Below, piece by piece: positions 8,029 through 16,399 of a stretch of 26,180 bases of DNA. Source of the DNA: Firmicutes bacterium CAG:555 (GTDB taxonomy: Bacteria; Bacillota; Clostridia; Oscillospirales; Oscillospiraceae); contig HF986897.1 in NCBI GenBank assembly GCA_000431075.1, forward strand, positions 15,548 through 41,727, given 5' to 3'. Within the stretch, counting starts at the first letter, position 1, and every line of letters begins with the position of its first letter. The position numbers and the translations under genes are program-made. Below the pieces are notes generated by a model. That model was not told the DNA's origin and made no database searches. It was given only the letters and a program-made list of their open reading frames with translations.

Positions 8029-9795
8029 ATGACAAAGCTTCTCAGGTATATGAAGGGCAGGGAATGGTTGTTTTTCCTTGTCAGTCTAGTCTTTATTATA
8101 TCGCAGGTGTGGCTTGACCTCAAGCTGCCCGATTACATGTCGGAGATAACGACACTTGTCGAGACCGAGGGCAGCGCCATGGCCGATATCTGGGCGTCCG
8201 GCGGCAAGATGCTGCTTTGCTCTCTCGGAAGCCTTGCGTCATCGATAATGGTCTGCTACCTCGCCTCGTCCATCGCCGCAAGCTTCTCAAGAAGACTGCG
8301 TGCGGCAATGTTCGATAAGGTAGAGTCGTTCTCCATGGAGGAGATAAACTCCTTTTCCACCGCAAGCCTCATCACCCGTTCAACAAACGATGTCGTGCAG
8401 GTGCAGATGCTCATAGTCCTGTCCATGCAGGTCGTCATCAAAGCGCCCGCAATGGCCATATGGGCAATTACGAAAATCGCCGGCAAGGCGTGGCAGTGGT
8501 CGCTCGCAACGGGCATTGCCATTGTACTGCTGGTAGGCTTCCTTGCGATTGCAATGGTGCTGACTTTCCCGAAGTTCCGCAAGATCCAGTGGCTGCAGGA
8601 TGCACTGAACCACGCCGCAAGAGAGAACCTTAGCGGCATTCGTGTCGTGCGTGCCTACAACGCCGAAGAGTATCAGGAACGAAAGTTTGAAAAGGCCAAT
8701 ACCGACCTTCTCAAAAATCAGCTTTTTGCTAACCGCACCATGACGCTTTTAAGCCCGTTCATGAATATCACCATGAACTGCCTTAACATGTCCATCTACT
8801 GGATTGGCGCAGTGCTCATAAACGCCGTCGTAATTGAAAATGCGGCGTCGATAGCCACAAGAGTTGATATCTTTGCCGACATGATAGTGTTCATGTCCTA
8901 CGCTATGCAGGTCATCATGTCGTTCATCATGATAGTCATGGTGTTCATCGTTGCACCAAGAGCACTCGTCGCCGCAAAGCGTATAAACGAGGTGCTTGAA
9001 ACCGAGCCCAAGATAGTTGACAGCGCAAAGCCGCAGCCTGAGGAGACCTGCGTCGGCGAGGTGGAGTTCAGAAATGTAAGCTTTACCTACCCCGGTGGCA
9101 GCGGCAATGTGCTGACCGATATAAGCTTTACCGCTCACCGTGGCGAGACCGTGGCGTTCATAGGCTCCACGGGCTCGGGCAAAACGACGCTCGTTAACCT
9201 CATCCCGAGGTTTTACGATGTCACCGAGGGCGCAGTCTTGGTCGACGGTGTGGATGTGCGTGATTATGAGCTCGAAAAGCTCTATAAAAAGCTCAGCTAT
9301 GTGTCCCAGCGTGCCGTGATGTTCTCCGGCGATATCGAAGACAATGTTGCCTTCGGCGCAAATGCCGACAGGGCAAAGCTTAGGGACGCACTGCATATCT
9401 CCCAGTCCGAGGAGTTTGTAGACGGCCTTGAGGACGGTGTAAAGTCGCATGTCGCACAAGGCGGCACCAACTTCTCCGGCGGCCAGAAGCAGCGCCTGTC
9501 CATTGCAAGGGCGCTGTGCAGGGACGCCGAGATACTCATTTTTGACGACACCTTCTCGGCACTCGACTTCAAGACAGACCGTGAGCTGCGTGATGCGCTC
9601 AAGGCCAAGACCGAAAACGAAACGAAGCTCATCGTTGCCCAGCGCATCGGAACCATTATGTCCGCCGATAAGATAATCGTCCTTGACGAGGGCAGACAGG
9701 TCGGCACCGGCACGCACCAGGAACTTATGAAAAACTGCGAGGTCTATCGTCAGATAGCCCTGTCGCAGCTGTCGGAGGAGGAGCTTGCCATATGA
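8029..9795 (+). CDS. ABC exporter half-transporter with degenerate ATPase site (heterodimer subunit A)
   Basis: A 588-residue type IV exporter half: an N-terminal membrane domain (about 1-310, six helices) and an ATPase domain (330-575). Walker A GSTGSGKTT (about 378-386), Q-loop 'VSQRAVMF' and signature FSGGQKQ (482) are canonical. The Walker B ends ILIFDD, with Asp where the catalytic Glu should be, and the switch His is Gln (IVAQRIG, about 536). This paired loss is the hallmark of the non-catalytic half of heterodimers such as TM287/288, BmrCD and LmrCD. The start is placed at 8029, since the upstream frame uses only a TTG within plsC. Its stop overlaps the next ATG by four bases (ATGA), consistent with equimolar synthesis of the two halves. 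Confidence 0.92.
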   Translation: MTKLLRYMKGREWLFFLVSLVFIISQVWLDLKLPDYMSEITTLVETEGSAMADIWASGGKMLLCSLGSLASSIMVCYLASSIAASFSRRLRAAMFDKVESFSMEEINSFSTASLITRSTNDVVQVQMLIVLSMQVVIKAPAMAIWAITKIAGKAWQWSLATGIAIVLLVGFLAIAMVLTFPKFRKIQWLQDALNHAARENLSGIRVVRAYNAEEYQERKFEKANTDLLKNQLFANRTMTLLSPFMNITMNCLNMSIYWIGAVLINAVVIENAASIATRVDIFADMIVFMSYAMQVIMSFIMIVMVFIVAPRALVAAKRINEVLETEPKIVDSAKPQPEETCVGEVEFRNVSFTYPGGSGNVLTDISFTAHRGETVAFIGSTGSGKTTLVNLIPRFYDVTEGAVLVDGVDVRDYELEKLYKKLSYVSQRAVMFSGDIEDNVAFGANADRAKLRDALHISQSEEFVDGLEDGVKSHVAQGGTNFSGGQKQRLSIARALCRDAEILIFDDTFSALDFKTDRELRDALKAKTENETKLIVAQRIGTIMSADKIIVLDEGRQVGTGTHQELMKNCEVYRQIALSQLSEEELAI

Positions 9796-11573
9796 AAGGA
9801 ATGAGAAGGCCCCCCGTTGACGAAAAACCGAAAAACTTCAAGTCCTCCATGCTGTCGCTGCTGCGCTACCTCAAGCCGTGGCATGCTGCGATAATCATAT
9901 CGCTTATACTTTCGCTCGGCAGCACGGCGCTTACGCTCATTGCGCCGGACAAGATGGCAGACCTAACAAACTCCATCGCCGCCGGACTTACCACCGGCAT
10001 AGACATGGACGGCATAAAGCAGGCGATAATAGCTATCCTCATTATTTATGTGGGAAGCGGCCTGCTGTCCTGCATTGCAAGCTATGCCATGATAACCGTC
10101 ATGCAGAAGCTTGCATGGAGCCTTCGTGACAGCATCTCCCAGAAGATAAACCGCATGCCGCTCAAATACTTTGACAGGGTCAGCATCGGCGATATTCTAA
10201 GCCGTATCACAAACGATGTCGATACCCTCAGCTCAACGCTCAACTCCAGCATCACCACCCTTGTTCAAGGCGTTGTTCAGTTTGTCGGCGTTACTATAAT
10301 CATGTTTGCAACGAACGCCGTCATGTCGCTTGCCGCCATCGGCTCGTCGCTTATCGGCTTTGTTTTCATGTTCACGGTGATAAAAAAGTCGAGAAAATAC
10401 TTCCGTCAGCAGCAGAAAAACCTCGGCGACATGAACGGTCATGTCGAGGAAATGTACTCGGGACAAGATATTGTCCGTGTCTACGGAGCAACTGCGCAGG
10501 CCAAGGCTGAGTTTAAGCGCATAAACGGCAATCTCTATGAAAGTGCATGGAAATCTCAGTTCTTCGGCGGACTTATGATGCCGTTCATGGGCTTTATCGG
10601 CAATTTCGGCTATGTCGCCGTGTGCGTTGTGGGCGCTGCCCTCGCCATGAGCGGGACTATCTCGTTCGGCGTGATAGTGTCCTTTATCGCATATGTGCGC
10701 CTGTTTACGAATCCGCTTTCGCAGATAGCGCAGGCAGCTACCCAGCTCATGTCCGCCGGCGCCGCCGGTGAGCGTGTATTCGGCTTCTTAGAGGAAGAGG
10801 AGTTATCCGATGACAGAGCTTGCACTGCTTATCCCGAAAAGGTCACGGGCGAGGTCACCTTTGACCATGTACGCTTCGGCTATGACGAGGATAAGCCCGT
10901 TATAAACGACTTCTCTGCCAGGGTTCTGCCCGGGCAGAAGATAGCGATAGTCGGCCACACGGGCGCCGGTAAGACCACGATGGTGAACCTGCTCATGCGT
11001 TTTTATGAGCTGTGGAGCGGCGAGATACGCATAGACGGCGTGCCAATATCGGAAATGAAGCGCAGCGATGTGCACGCCCTGTTCGGCATGGTTTTGCAGG
11101 ATACATGGCTGTTTGAGGGAACATACCGTGAAAATATCGTCTACGGCAAGGAAAATGTCACCGATGAGCAGGTGCGCTCTGCCTGTAAGGCGGTCGGCAT
11201 GGATCATTTTATCATGACCCTGCCTGACGGCTACGATACCGTGCTCAGCGACCGCAGCAGTCTGTCAGCCGGTCAGCGGCAGCTGCTCACCATTGCAAGA
11301 GCCATGGTCGAAAATGCGCCCATGATAATTCTTGATGAAGCTACAAGCTCCGTCGACACCCGCACGGAAGCTCTCGTCCAGCAGGCGATGTACAAGCTCA
11401 CCGAGGGCAGGACCTCATTCGTCATTGCCCACAGGCTCTCGACTATCCGTGACGCAGATCTCATCCTCGTCATGGAAAAGGGCGATGTCGTCGAAAGCGG
11501 CACGCACGAGCAGCTTTTGAAGAAGGACGGCCTGTACAAGGAACTGTATTACAGCCAGTTTGAGGCAAAGTGA
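9792..11573 (+). CDS. ABC exporter half-transporter with canonical ATPase site (heterodimer subunit B)
   Basis: The 593-residue partner of the preceding half. It has six predicted helices (about 30-330), Walker A GHTGAGKTT (about 387), signature LSAGQRQ (about 490), Walker B MIILDEATSSVD with the catalytic Glu, and an intact switch His in 'VIAHRLSTIRDADLI'. The signature motif supplied to the other half has Ala in place of the second residue Gly (LSAGQ), a common variant. A dimer with one catalytic and one degenerate site is expected, exporting drugs, lipids or peptides; the substrate cannot be read from the sequence. A position between plsC and an ECF sigma/anti-sigma pair fits envelope stress or lipid handling, which is inference. 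Confidence 0.92.
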   Translation: MKGMRRPPVDEKPKNFKSSMLSLLRYLKPWHAAIIISLILSLGSTALTLIAPDKMADLTNSIAAGLTTGIDMDGIKQAIIAILIIYVGSGLLSCIASYAMITVMQKLAWSLRDSISQKINRMPLKYFDRVSIGDILSRITNDVDTLSSTLNSSITTLVQGVVQFVGVTIIMFATNAVMSLAAIGSSLIGFVFMFTVIKKSRKYFRQQQKNLGDMNGHVEEMYSGQDIVRVYGATAQAKAEFKRINGNLYESAWKSQFFGGLMMPFMGFIGNFGYVAVCVVGAALAMSGTISFGVIVSFIAYVRLFTNPLSQIAQAATQLMSAGAAGERVFGFLEEEELSDDRACTAYPEKVTGEVTFDHVRFGYDEDKPVINDFSARVLPGQKIAIVGHTGAGKTTMVNLLMRFYELWSGEIRIDGVPISEMKRSDVHALFGMVLQDTWLFEGTYRENIVYGKENVTDEQVRSACKAVGMDHFIMTLPDGYDTVLSDRSSLSAGQRQLLTIARAMVENAPMIILDEATSSVDTRTEALVQQAMYKLTEGRTSFVIAHRLSTIRDADLILVMEKGDVVESGTHEQLLKKDGLYKELYYSQFEAK

Positions 11574-11579
11574 GGGAAT

Positions 11580-12314
11580 ATGAAAAAGGTTGCACTTATA
11601 ACGGGCTCGTCCCGTGGCATCGGCAGGGCAGAGGCAATAACACTCGCCCGTGACGGTTATGCCGTCTGCGTAAACTGCGTTGAGCGGGAAGATAAGGCGC
11701 AGGAGCTTGTCGATATGCTCCGCAGCAACGGCTGTGAAACCATGTGGTATAAGGCCGATGTTTCAGATGCTGCTGCCGTAAAGCAAATGGTTGCCGCAAT
11801 CGAGGAAAAGCTCGGTGCGGTAACACTGCTTGTCAACAATGCAGGCATAGCAAAGCAGTGCCTGTTTCAGGACATGACCGAGGATTATTGGCGGCACATT
11901 TTCGATGTGAACCTCAACGGTGCGTTCAACACCATCCAGGCCGTGCTTCCGCATATGCTGCACGAGCATTCCGGCTGCATCATAAACACCTCGTCTATCT
12001 GGGGTCAGCACGGCGCATCCTGCGAGGTAGCCTATTCTGCAACAAAGCACGCAATAATCGGGCTTACACGCTCGCTCGCGCAAGAGCTTGCGCCGACAAA
12101 TATCCGTGTAAACTGCGTCGCCCCCGGCGTTATCGACACCGACATGGTACAGGTACTCGGCACGGAAACGCTCGCTGCCCTTGCCGAGGACACCCCTGCC
12201 GGCAGGCTCGGCAGACCCGAGGACATTGCGGCGGTCGTGAGCTTCCTCGCCTCTGACGCAGCGTCCTTTATAACCGGTCAGGTCATAACCTCCGACGGCG
12301 GATTTATGAAGTAA
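11580..12314 (+). CDS. Short-chain dehydrogenase/reductase, FabG-like
   Basis: A 244-residue classical SDR. The Rossmann glycine motif TGSSRGIG (8-15), NNAG (86-89), and the catalytic Ser in 'INTSSIWG' (138/139) with YxxxK (Y152, K156) are all present; the C-terminus ends 'TSDGGFMK', typical of FabG-type 3-oxoacyl-ACP reductases. It would use NAD(P)H. Only seven bases separate it from the exporter gene, and the sigma factor gene starts one base after its stop. Outside a fatty-acid synthesis cluster it is more likely a FabG paralogue acting on an unknown carbonyl than the housekeeping enzyme. With plsC at the operon head, a lipid-related role is plausible. Confidence 0.88.
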   Translation: MKKVALITGSSRGIGRAEAITLARDGYAVCVNCVEREDKAQELVDMLRSNGCETMWYKADVSDAAAVKQMVAAIEEKLGAVTLLVNNAGIAKQCLFQDMTEDYWRHIFDVNLNGAFNTIQAVLPHMLHEHSGCIINTSSIWGQHGASCEVAYSATKHAIIGLTRSLAQELAPTNIRVNCVAPGVIDTDMVQVLGTETLAALAEDTPAGRLGRPEDIAAVVSFLASDAASFITGQVITSDGGFMK

Positions 12315-12315
12315 A

Positions 12316-12828
12316 ATGCTTGTATATGCCCTAACTTTAGTCAGAGCACAGGACAGGACAAAGCTTGAAAGACTGTATTACGAGTACCGCAGTGTGATGT
12401 TCTGCGCAGCAAATGAGATATTGCATAACGAGCATGAGGCAGAGGACGCGATCCAGCAGGCGTTCGTGAAAATAGCCGAGAACCTTGGCAAGATACCCGA
12501 TGAGCTATCGACCAAAACAAAAGCCTTTGTCGTCACGATTGCGGAAAACACCGCCATCGACCGCTACCGCAAGCTCAAGCGCCACGGCAGCTGCGAGCTT
12601 TGCGAGCAAAGCTGCGGCATCGAAGCCGAAAGCGCCAATGAGCTTGTAAACTGCATATTAAAACTGCCTGCACGCTACAGACAGTTTATACTATTAAAGT
12701 ATTACCACGGCTATTCGACCCGAGAGATAGCACATATGCTCGGCATGTCGAGCGCCGCTGCGAGCAAGACCGCTCAGCGGGCAAAGCAAAGACTTGAACA
12801 ATTGTGCAAGGAGGCGGGGCTTTTATGA
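12316..12828 (+). CDS. ECF-type RNA polymerase sigma factor
   Basis: 170 residues with sigma region 2 near the N-terminus ('YYEYRSVMFCAANEILHNEHEAEDA', in which the last residues match the conserved D-A of region 2.2) and region 4.2 at the C-terminus, a helix-turn-helix 'YSTREIAHMLGMSSAAASKTAQRAK'. The linker is short and there is no region 3, as expected for ECF factors. No strong ribosome-binding site precedes the ATG, which follows the reductase stop by one base, so translation is probably coupled. The stop overlaps the start of the next gene (ATGA), the usual arrangement for a sigma/anti-sigma pair. Its target promoters are not evident in the window. Confidence 0.9.
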   Translation: MLVYALTLVRAQDRTKLERLYYEYRSVMFCAANEILHNEHEAEDAIQQAFVKIAENLGKIPDELSTKTKAFVVTIAENTAIDRYRKLKRHGSCELCEQSCGIEAESANELVNCILKLPARYRQFILLKYYHGYSTREIAHMLGMSSAAASKTAQRAKQRLEQLCKEAGLL

Positions 12829-13472
12829 TAAGCGATAACGATCTCAAAATTGCCGCAGAAAAAGCAAGCACCGCCATTTTGGAAACACTGCCCGAAGTTG
12901 AGCACGAGTTTTCGCCGGAGCATGAACGCCAAATTGCCGCCATCGGTCGAAAGGCACGGCTCAAGAAAGTGCTGTCCGCCGCTGCCGTTATCCTGCTCGT
13001 CATCATTGCGGGCGGTGTCGGTGTGCTGACATTCAGCCCCGAGGCAAGGGCTGAGCTTGAATCGACATGGAACAGGCTCATCGGCAATGACGGCTGGCCA
13101 AGCTATATAAACGGAGAGGAAGCAAGCGCTTCCGCACTCATGTATCGCCCGACTTGGCTGCCGGATGGGTATGAGAAGCTTAACGAGAACGCCGACTTTG
13201 GCATCATCGAATATCGAAACGGCACATATGCCATAACCTACGGCTGCACAAGCTCATCCGAGGACTTCCTGTCCGCCGTTGAGTGTACCTCACACGAGGT
13301 CACCGTCGGCGGCACGACCGCAACGGTCTATGTGCCGGTCGAAAATGAGCTTTACTACAGCAAAAAGACACTCGCATTTATAAAGGGCGGCTGCCTGATA
13401 ACCATTACCGCTGACCTGGATGAGCCGGAGCTCATAAAAATTGCGGAAAGCGTAAAACTATCAGACAATTAG
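12825..13472 (+). CDS. Probable membrane anti-sigma factor with DUF4367-like domain
   Basis: 215 residues: a cytoplasmic N-terminus of about 48, one transmembrane helix (49-70, 'VLSAAAVILLVIIAGGVGVL') and an external C-terminal domain rich in Tyr, Thr and Val ('YRPTWLPDGY...' to the end). This pattern (PxWLPxGY, 'ITI') is typical of DUF4367 domains found in clostridial anti-sigma proteins. It overlaps the sigma gene by four bases and has its own AAGGAGG ribosome-binding site at 12809; a GTG at 12804 in the same frame is less well placed. Inference: the N-terminus holds the ECF factor at the membrane until an envelope signal is sensed. No zinc-binding HxxxCxxC motif is seen. Confidence 0.8.
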   Translation: MISDNDLKIAAEKASTAILETLPEVEHEFSPEHERQIAAIGRKARLKKVLSAAAVILLVIIAGGVGVLTFSPEARAELESTWNRLIGNDGWPSYINGEEASASALMYRPTWLPDGYEKLNENADFGIIEYRNGTYAITYGCTSSSEDFLSAVECTSHEVTVGGTTATVYVPVENELYYSKKTLAFIKGGCLITITADLDEPELIKIAESVKLSDN

Positions 13473-13477
13473 TGTCC

Positions 13478-13527
13478 AAAAAACGCTCCCTGTTTCGTTA
13501 TAGAGTAATGAAACGGGGAGCGTTTTT
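13478..13527 (+). terminator. Intrinsic terminator of the plsC-ABC-sigma operon
   Basis: Long hairpin: AAAACGCTCCC and GTTTC pair with GAAAC and GGGAGCGTTTT around an AT-rich loop, ending in T5. It begins 5 nt after the anti-sigma stop codon. Confidence 0.88.
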
Positions 13528-13563
13528 AAATACTTTTATAGAAGGATTATAAGGTGAAAATTA

Positions 13564-13810
13564 TGAGAAGAATACTAACATTATTAATGGTGCCTGTATT
13601 AGACCAACGATTATGAAAATCGGACTTTATAACATGAGTAAGGGGAAAGTTGCAGCGACTCGTGAGGTGGAATCAAAACTTGAAGGGAAATACTTTGAGT
13701 ATTACTTCTATAATTGTAACCCGACAACTAATTACGCCATTGCTTTTGCAACTGTATATGATGGGTTTTCATACGATTCTGTTCATGGTAGCGCAGTAGT
13801 ATACCATTGA
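13564..13810 (+). pseudogene. Decayed small gene, probably a secreted protein or lipoprotein
   Basis: ATG at 13564 follows AAGGTGA and begins a signal-like MRRILTLLM, but the frame stops at 13615-13617. Shifting by -1 joins a second frame that runs 'GACIRPTIMKIGLYNMSKGK' onward to TGA at 13808-13810. The second part is not recognised; it has many Tyr and Asn ('YFEYYFYNCNPTTNYA', 'YDGFSYDSVHGSAVVY') like an exported beta-rich domain. Base composition is more AT-rich than the flanking genes. The hydrophobic stretch of the signal is too short, which suggests a small deletion as well as the frameshift. It might still be expressed as a 65-residue protein from 13613, but there is no ribosome-binding site there. 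Confidence 0.45.
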
Positions 13811-13832
13811 CAAATTAAGAAAAGAGACGAAA

Positions 13833-14282
13833 ATGGGAAAGAAAAAAACCATACTTGCTGCCGCCTTTGCCGTGTACCTTGCCGCCGCAGTGTACCTATT
13901 ATTCATGCGCCATGCCGCAAGTGACATGCTGTTTTCGGAATATGTGCGGCAGAACACTAATTTTATCCCGTTTTTCAGCTTCTATGTACTGTACACAACA
14001 CCGTATATCTCCTACCGTGTGCTCGTGCCGTTCTGCGTGAATCTATTTGGCAACCTCGCTCTGTTCTTCCCGTGGGGCGTGCTTCTGCCGATGCTGGACA
14101 AGCGCTTAAAAAACGCAAAGAGCTTCTTTCTGCTGACGGCATGTGTGATAATCGCAGTCGAGCTGTTGCAGCTTGTTTTCAAGGTCGGTATTTGCGATGT
14201 TGAGGATTTTATCCTCAACATGCTCGGCGCAGCCATTGGTTATATCATAACAAGAATACTGACGCAAAAAAAGACGGACTGA
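13833..14282 (+). CDS. VanZ-like membrane protein
   Basis: 149 residues with four predicted membrane helices (about 8-25, 62-84, 94-113, 127-143). Family motifs are 'NLFGNLALFFPWGVLLPML' in helix 2, and 'ELLQLVFKVGICDVEDFILNMLGAAIGY' (given here in two parts: ELLQLVFKVGIC and DVEDFILNMLGAAIGY), matching the conserved E..Q...G..D..D...N..G of VanZ. VanZ itself gives low-level teicoplanin resistance by an unclear route; most homologues, including this one, have no proven role and are not linked to vanHAX. The ribosome-binding site is weak (AAAGAGACG). It lies downstream of the decayed gene and ends at a shared terminator. Confidence 0.85.
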   Translation: MGKKKTILAAAFAVYLAAAVYLLFMRHAASDMLFSEYVRQNTNFIPFFSFYVLYTTPYISYRVLVPFCVNLFGNLALFFPWGVLLPMLDKRLKNAKSFFLLTACVIIAVELLQLVFKVGICDVEDFILNMLGAAIGYIITRILTQKKTD

Positions 14283-14306
14283 TTTTCAACATCAGTCCGC
14301 CTTTTT
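14273..14306. terminator. Bidirectional intrinsic terminator
   Basis: Stem CGGACTGAT / ATCAGTCCG with a short loop, flanked by A-rich and T5 tracts. It overlaps the last codons of the VanZ gene and lies between it and the converging ybaB. Confidence 0.88.
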
Positions 14307-14322
14307 AATACTCTCGATTTTA

Positions 14323-14649
14323 TCAAAACGGGAAGCCCATGGGGGTGATCTTGCTCATTGCCTTGTTGGTGGCGTCGTCGGCCTTGGAAATAGCCTCGTT
14401 GACAGCTGCAACGATCATGTCCTGAAGCATTTCAACATCATCGGGATCGACTGCGTCGGGGGATATCTCAATGCTCTTGAGCGAGCGTGTGCCGACCATA
14501 GTCGCCTTGACTGCACCGCCGCCTGCGGTTGCGGAGAACTCGGTGTTTTCAAGCTCCTGCTGCATCTTGAGGAATTCCTCCTGCATCTTCTGAGCCTGCT
14601 TCATCATGTTACCGCCGCCCATGCCGCCGCGGAATCCGCCTTTTGCCAT
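14323..14649 (-). CDS. ybaB: YbaB/EbfC nucleoid-associated protein
   Basis: A small dimeric DNA-binding protein of 108 residues. The core 'MMKQAQKMQEEFLKMQQELEN' helix (written in part), then 'FSATAGGGAVKATMVGTRSL' and 'DVEMLQDMIVAAVNEAISKA' match the family from end to end; a Gly-rich N-terminus (GGFRGGMGGGN) is common in Firmicutes. It starts 34 nt after the dnaX stop with GGAGGAA as ribosome-binding site, the conserved dnaX-ybaB arrangement. recR, the usual next gene, is not present; a terminator follows at once. Confidence 0.95.
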   Translation of the reverse strand: MAKGGFRGGMGGGNMMKQAQKMQEEFLKMQQELENTEFSATAGGGAVKATMVGTRSLKSIEISPDAVDPDDVEMLQDMIVAAVNEAISKADDATNKAMSKITPMGFPF

Positions 14650-14683
14650 AATTAGTTCCTCCTATGTGTAGAAAAATAATCTA

Positions 14684-16360
14684 TTAAATAAATCTGACTT
14701 CTTTAAATTTCTTGAGCTCATCGACTGTGCGTGTCGGCTTGCTATCGCCCGCAACAAGCTCACTCAGCTGAATTTTGAGACTGCGGCCGGTCACATCGTT
14801 TGCAGCGTCTCTCAGCCGCATCAGCACATCCTGATTGTTTATCATGCCGTAGAAAAATCCGGGCACTACATAAAGATGCATCGTGTCGTAGCTTACCTCG
14901 CACCTTGCCTGCGTGGGGTCGGACAAAATGGGGATAAGCCCGATGGGAAGCGAGCTTTCAGCCTTGTCGATTATCTCCGCCCACAGCAGCACATTGTCAA
15001 CCGGAGCATCCTTCGCCTCGGGCGCTGCGTCGGGATTCAGGTCAACAGGGCTTACACCCTTGTCAAGCAGGTCGTCCTCCGGCTGATACTCGGCAAACTG
15101 CGAAGCGTCAAGCTCATCGTCGTCATACTCGACGCTCGGCCTTGCGGGCGGCTCGTCGTAGGGGATATCCTCCACGGGAGCATAGTCCTCGTCATCGCCT
15201 GTATATCTTGCCATCGGTGCGTTGGACATATCATACTCAAGTCTCGATACACGGGCTCTGAGCTCGTCAAGACCCTCAGTAAGGCTCGGATCGCACAGCG
15301 CAACAATGCACATTTCAACGCAAAGCCTCGGGCTTCGTGCGCTTCTGATTTTAATAAGGTAGTCGGAAACGGTATTTATCCGGCACAAAAGCTCTGCTTT
15401 GGTGAGTTTTTTGCAGAAGACGGCGAGTATCTCCTTGTCAAATCTGCCCGAAAGCAGGTTTGCTCCGGCACGGGGTGCGACCGAGAGCATCATGCAGTCA
15501 CGCAAAAGTGTGTTGAGTTCACCCAACAGCGTTGCGGGGTCTTTGCCGTCCGTCCAAAGTTCATCAAAAAGCTCCAGCGCAGCCTCGGTGTTGCGCTTTA
15601 CCGTGTAATCAAGCAGCTTCGCCGTGCGCCGGTTACCCGCAAGACCCATCGCCGAGTATACGGAGTCGACCGTGATATCCGCAGCGCCCGAGCACTGGTC
15701 GAGCAGCGACAGCGCATCTCGCATACCGCCCTCGGCAAGACCGGCGATAAGCTCGGCGGCATCGTGCTCAAGATTAAGCCCCTCGCAGGATGCAACATGC
15801 TCAAGATGAGCGGTTATGACCTCGCTGTCAAGTCTCTTGAAACTGTGGCGCTGGCATCGGGAAAGTATCGTAGCAGGAACCTTGTTAAGCTCCGTTGTAG
15901 CCAATATGAATGTCAAATGCTCGGGTGGCTCTTCTAGAATTTTAAGCAGAGCGTTGAATGCCGCCGTTGACAGCATGTGCACCTCATCGATGATATACAC
16001 ACGCTTTTTGACCGAAACGGGGGAGAACACAGCCTCCTCACGCAGCTGACGGACATTGTCAACACCGTTATTGGACGCTGCGTCTATCTCGACAACATCG
16101 AGAATGCTGCCGTCCTCAATGCCGAGGCATGAGGGACACTTGCAGCAGGGATTGCCGTTCTCGGGATGCTGGCAGTTGAGCGCCTTGGCAAGAATTTTTG
16201 CGCAGGTGGTCTTGCCCGTGCCCCTCGTGCCGATAAACAGGTACGCATGGGACAGCCTGCCGGTAATTATTTGGTTTTTGAGCGTTTCGGTAATGTGTTT
16301 TTGCCCGACGACCTCGTCAAAGGTCTTGGGTCTCCATTTCCGATACAAAGCCTGATACAT
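14684..16360 (-). CDS. dnaX: DNA polymerase III subunit gamma/tau
   Basis: Clamp-loader ATPase of the replisome, 558 residues. Walker A GTRGTGKTT (44-52), the zinc-binding cysteines C63, C72/C73, C75 and C78 (PCCKCPSC), Walker B 'IIDEVHML' (123-130) and the SRC motif (ILSRCQR, 167-169) are all present. The C-terminal half (about 370-558) has an acidic linker and a tau-like end. The start at 16360 (MYQALYRKWRP) is the family's standard N-terminus; the frame stays open to 16492, but those extra 44 codons lie within the SRP RNA and are not protein. No obvious slippery site for making gamma by frameshift was seen. Confidence 0.96.
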   Translation of the reverse strand: MYQALYRKWRPKTFDEVVGQKHITETLKNQIITGRLSHAYLFIGTRGTGKTTCAKILAKALNCQHPENGNPCCKCPSCLGIEDGSILDVVEIDAASNNGVDNVRQLREEAVFSPVSVKKRVYIIDEVHMLSTAAFNALLKILEEPPEHLTFILATTELNKVPATILSRCQRHSFKRLDSEVITAHLEHVASCEGLNLEHDAAELIAGLAEGGMRDALSLLDQCSGAADITVDSVYSAMGLAGNRRTAKLLDYTVKRNTEAALELFDELWTDGKDPATLLGELNTLLRDCMMLSVAPRAGANLLSGRFDKEILAVFCKKLTKAELLCRINTVSDYLIKIRSARSPRLCVEMCIVALCDPSLTEGLDELRARVSRLEYDMSNAPMARYTGDDEDYAPVEDIPYDEPPARPSVEYDDDELDASQFAEYQPEDDLLDKGVSPVDLNPDAAPEAKDAPVDNVLLWAEIIDKAESSLPIGLIPILSDPTQARCEVSYDTMHLYVVPGFFYGMINNQDVLMRLRDAANDVTGRSLKIQLSELVAGDSKPTRTVDELKKFKEVRFI

Positions 16361-16399
16361 GGCGTCGCAAACCTTTCGTAGATATAAAAAACGACTCTT

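Noticed and set aside
8749..9717. 322-codon open frame antisense to the first ABC half
   Set aside because: Overlaps a fully recognised gene and lacks start signals.
14876..15937. 353-codon open frame antisense to dnaX
   Set aside because: Shadow of the GC-rich third positions of dnaX; no recognisable protein features.
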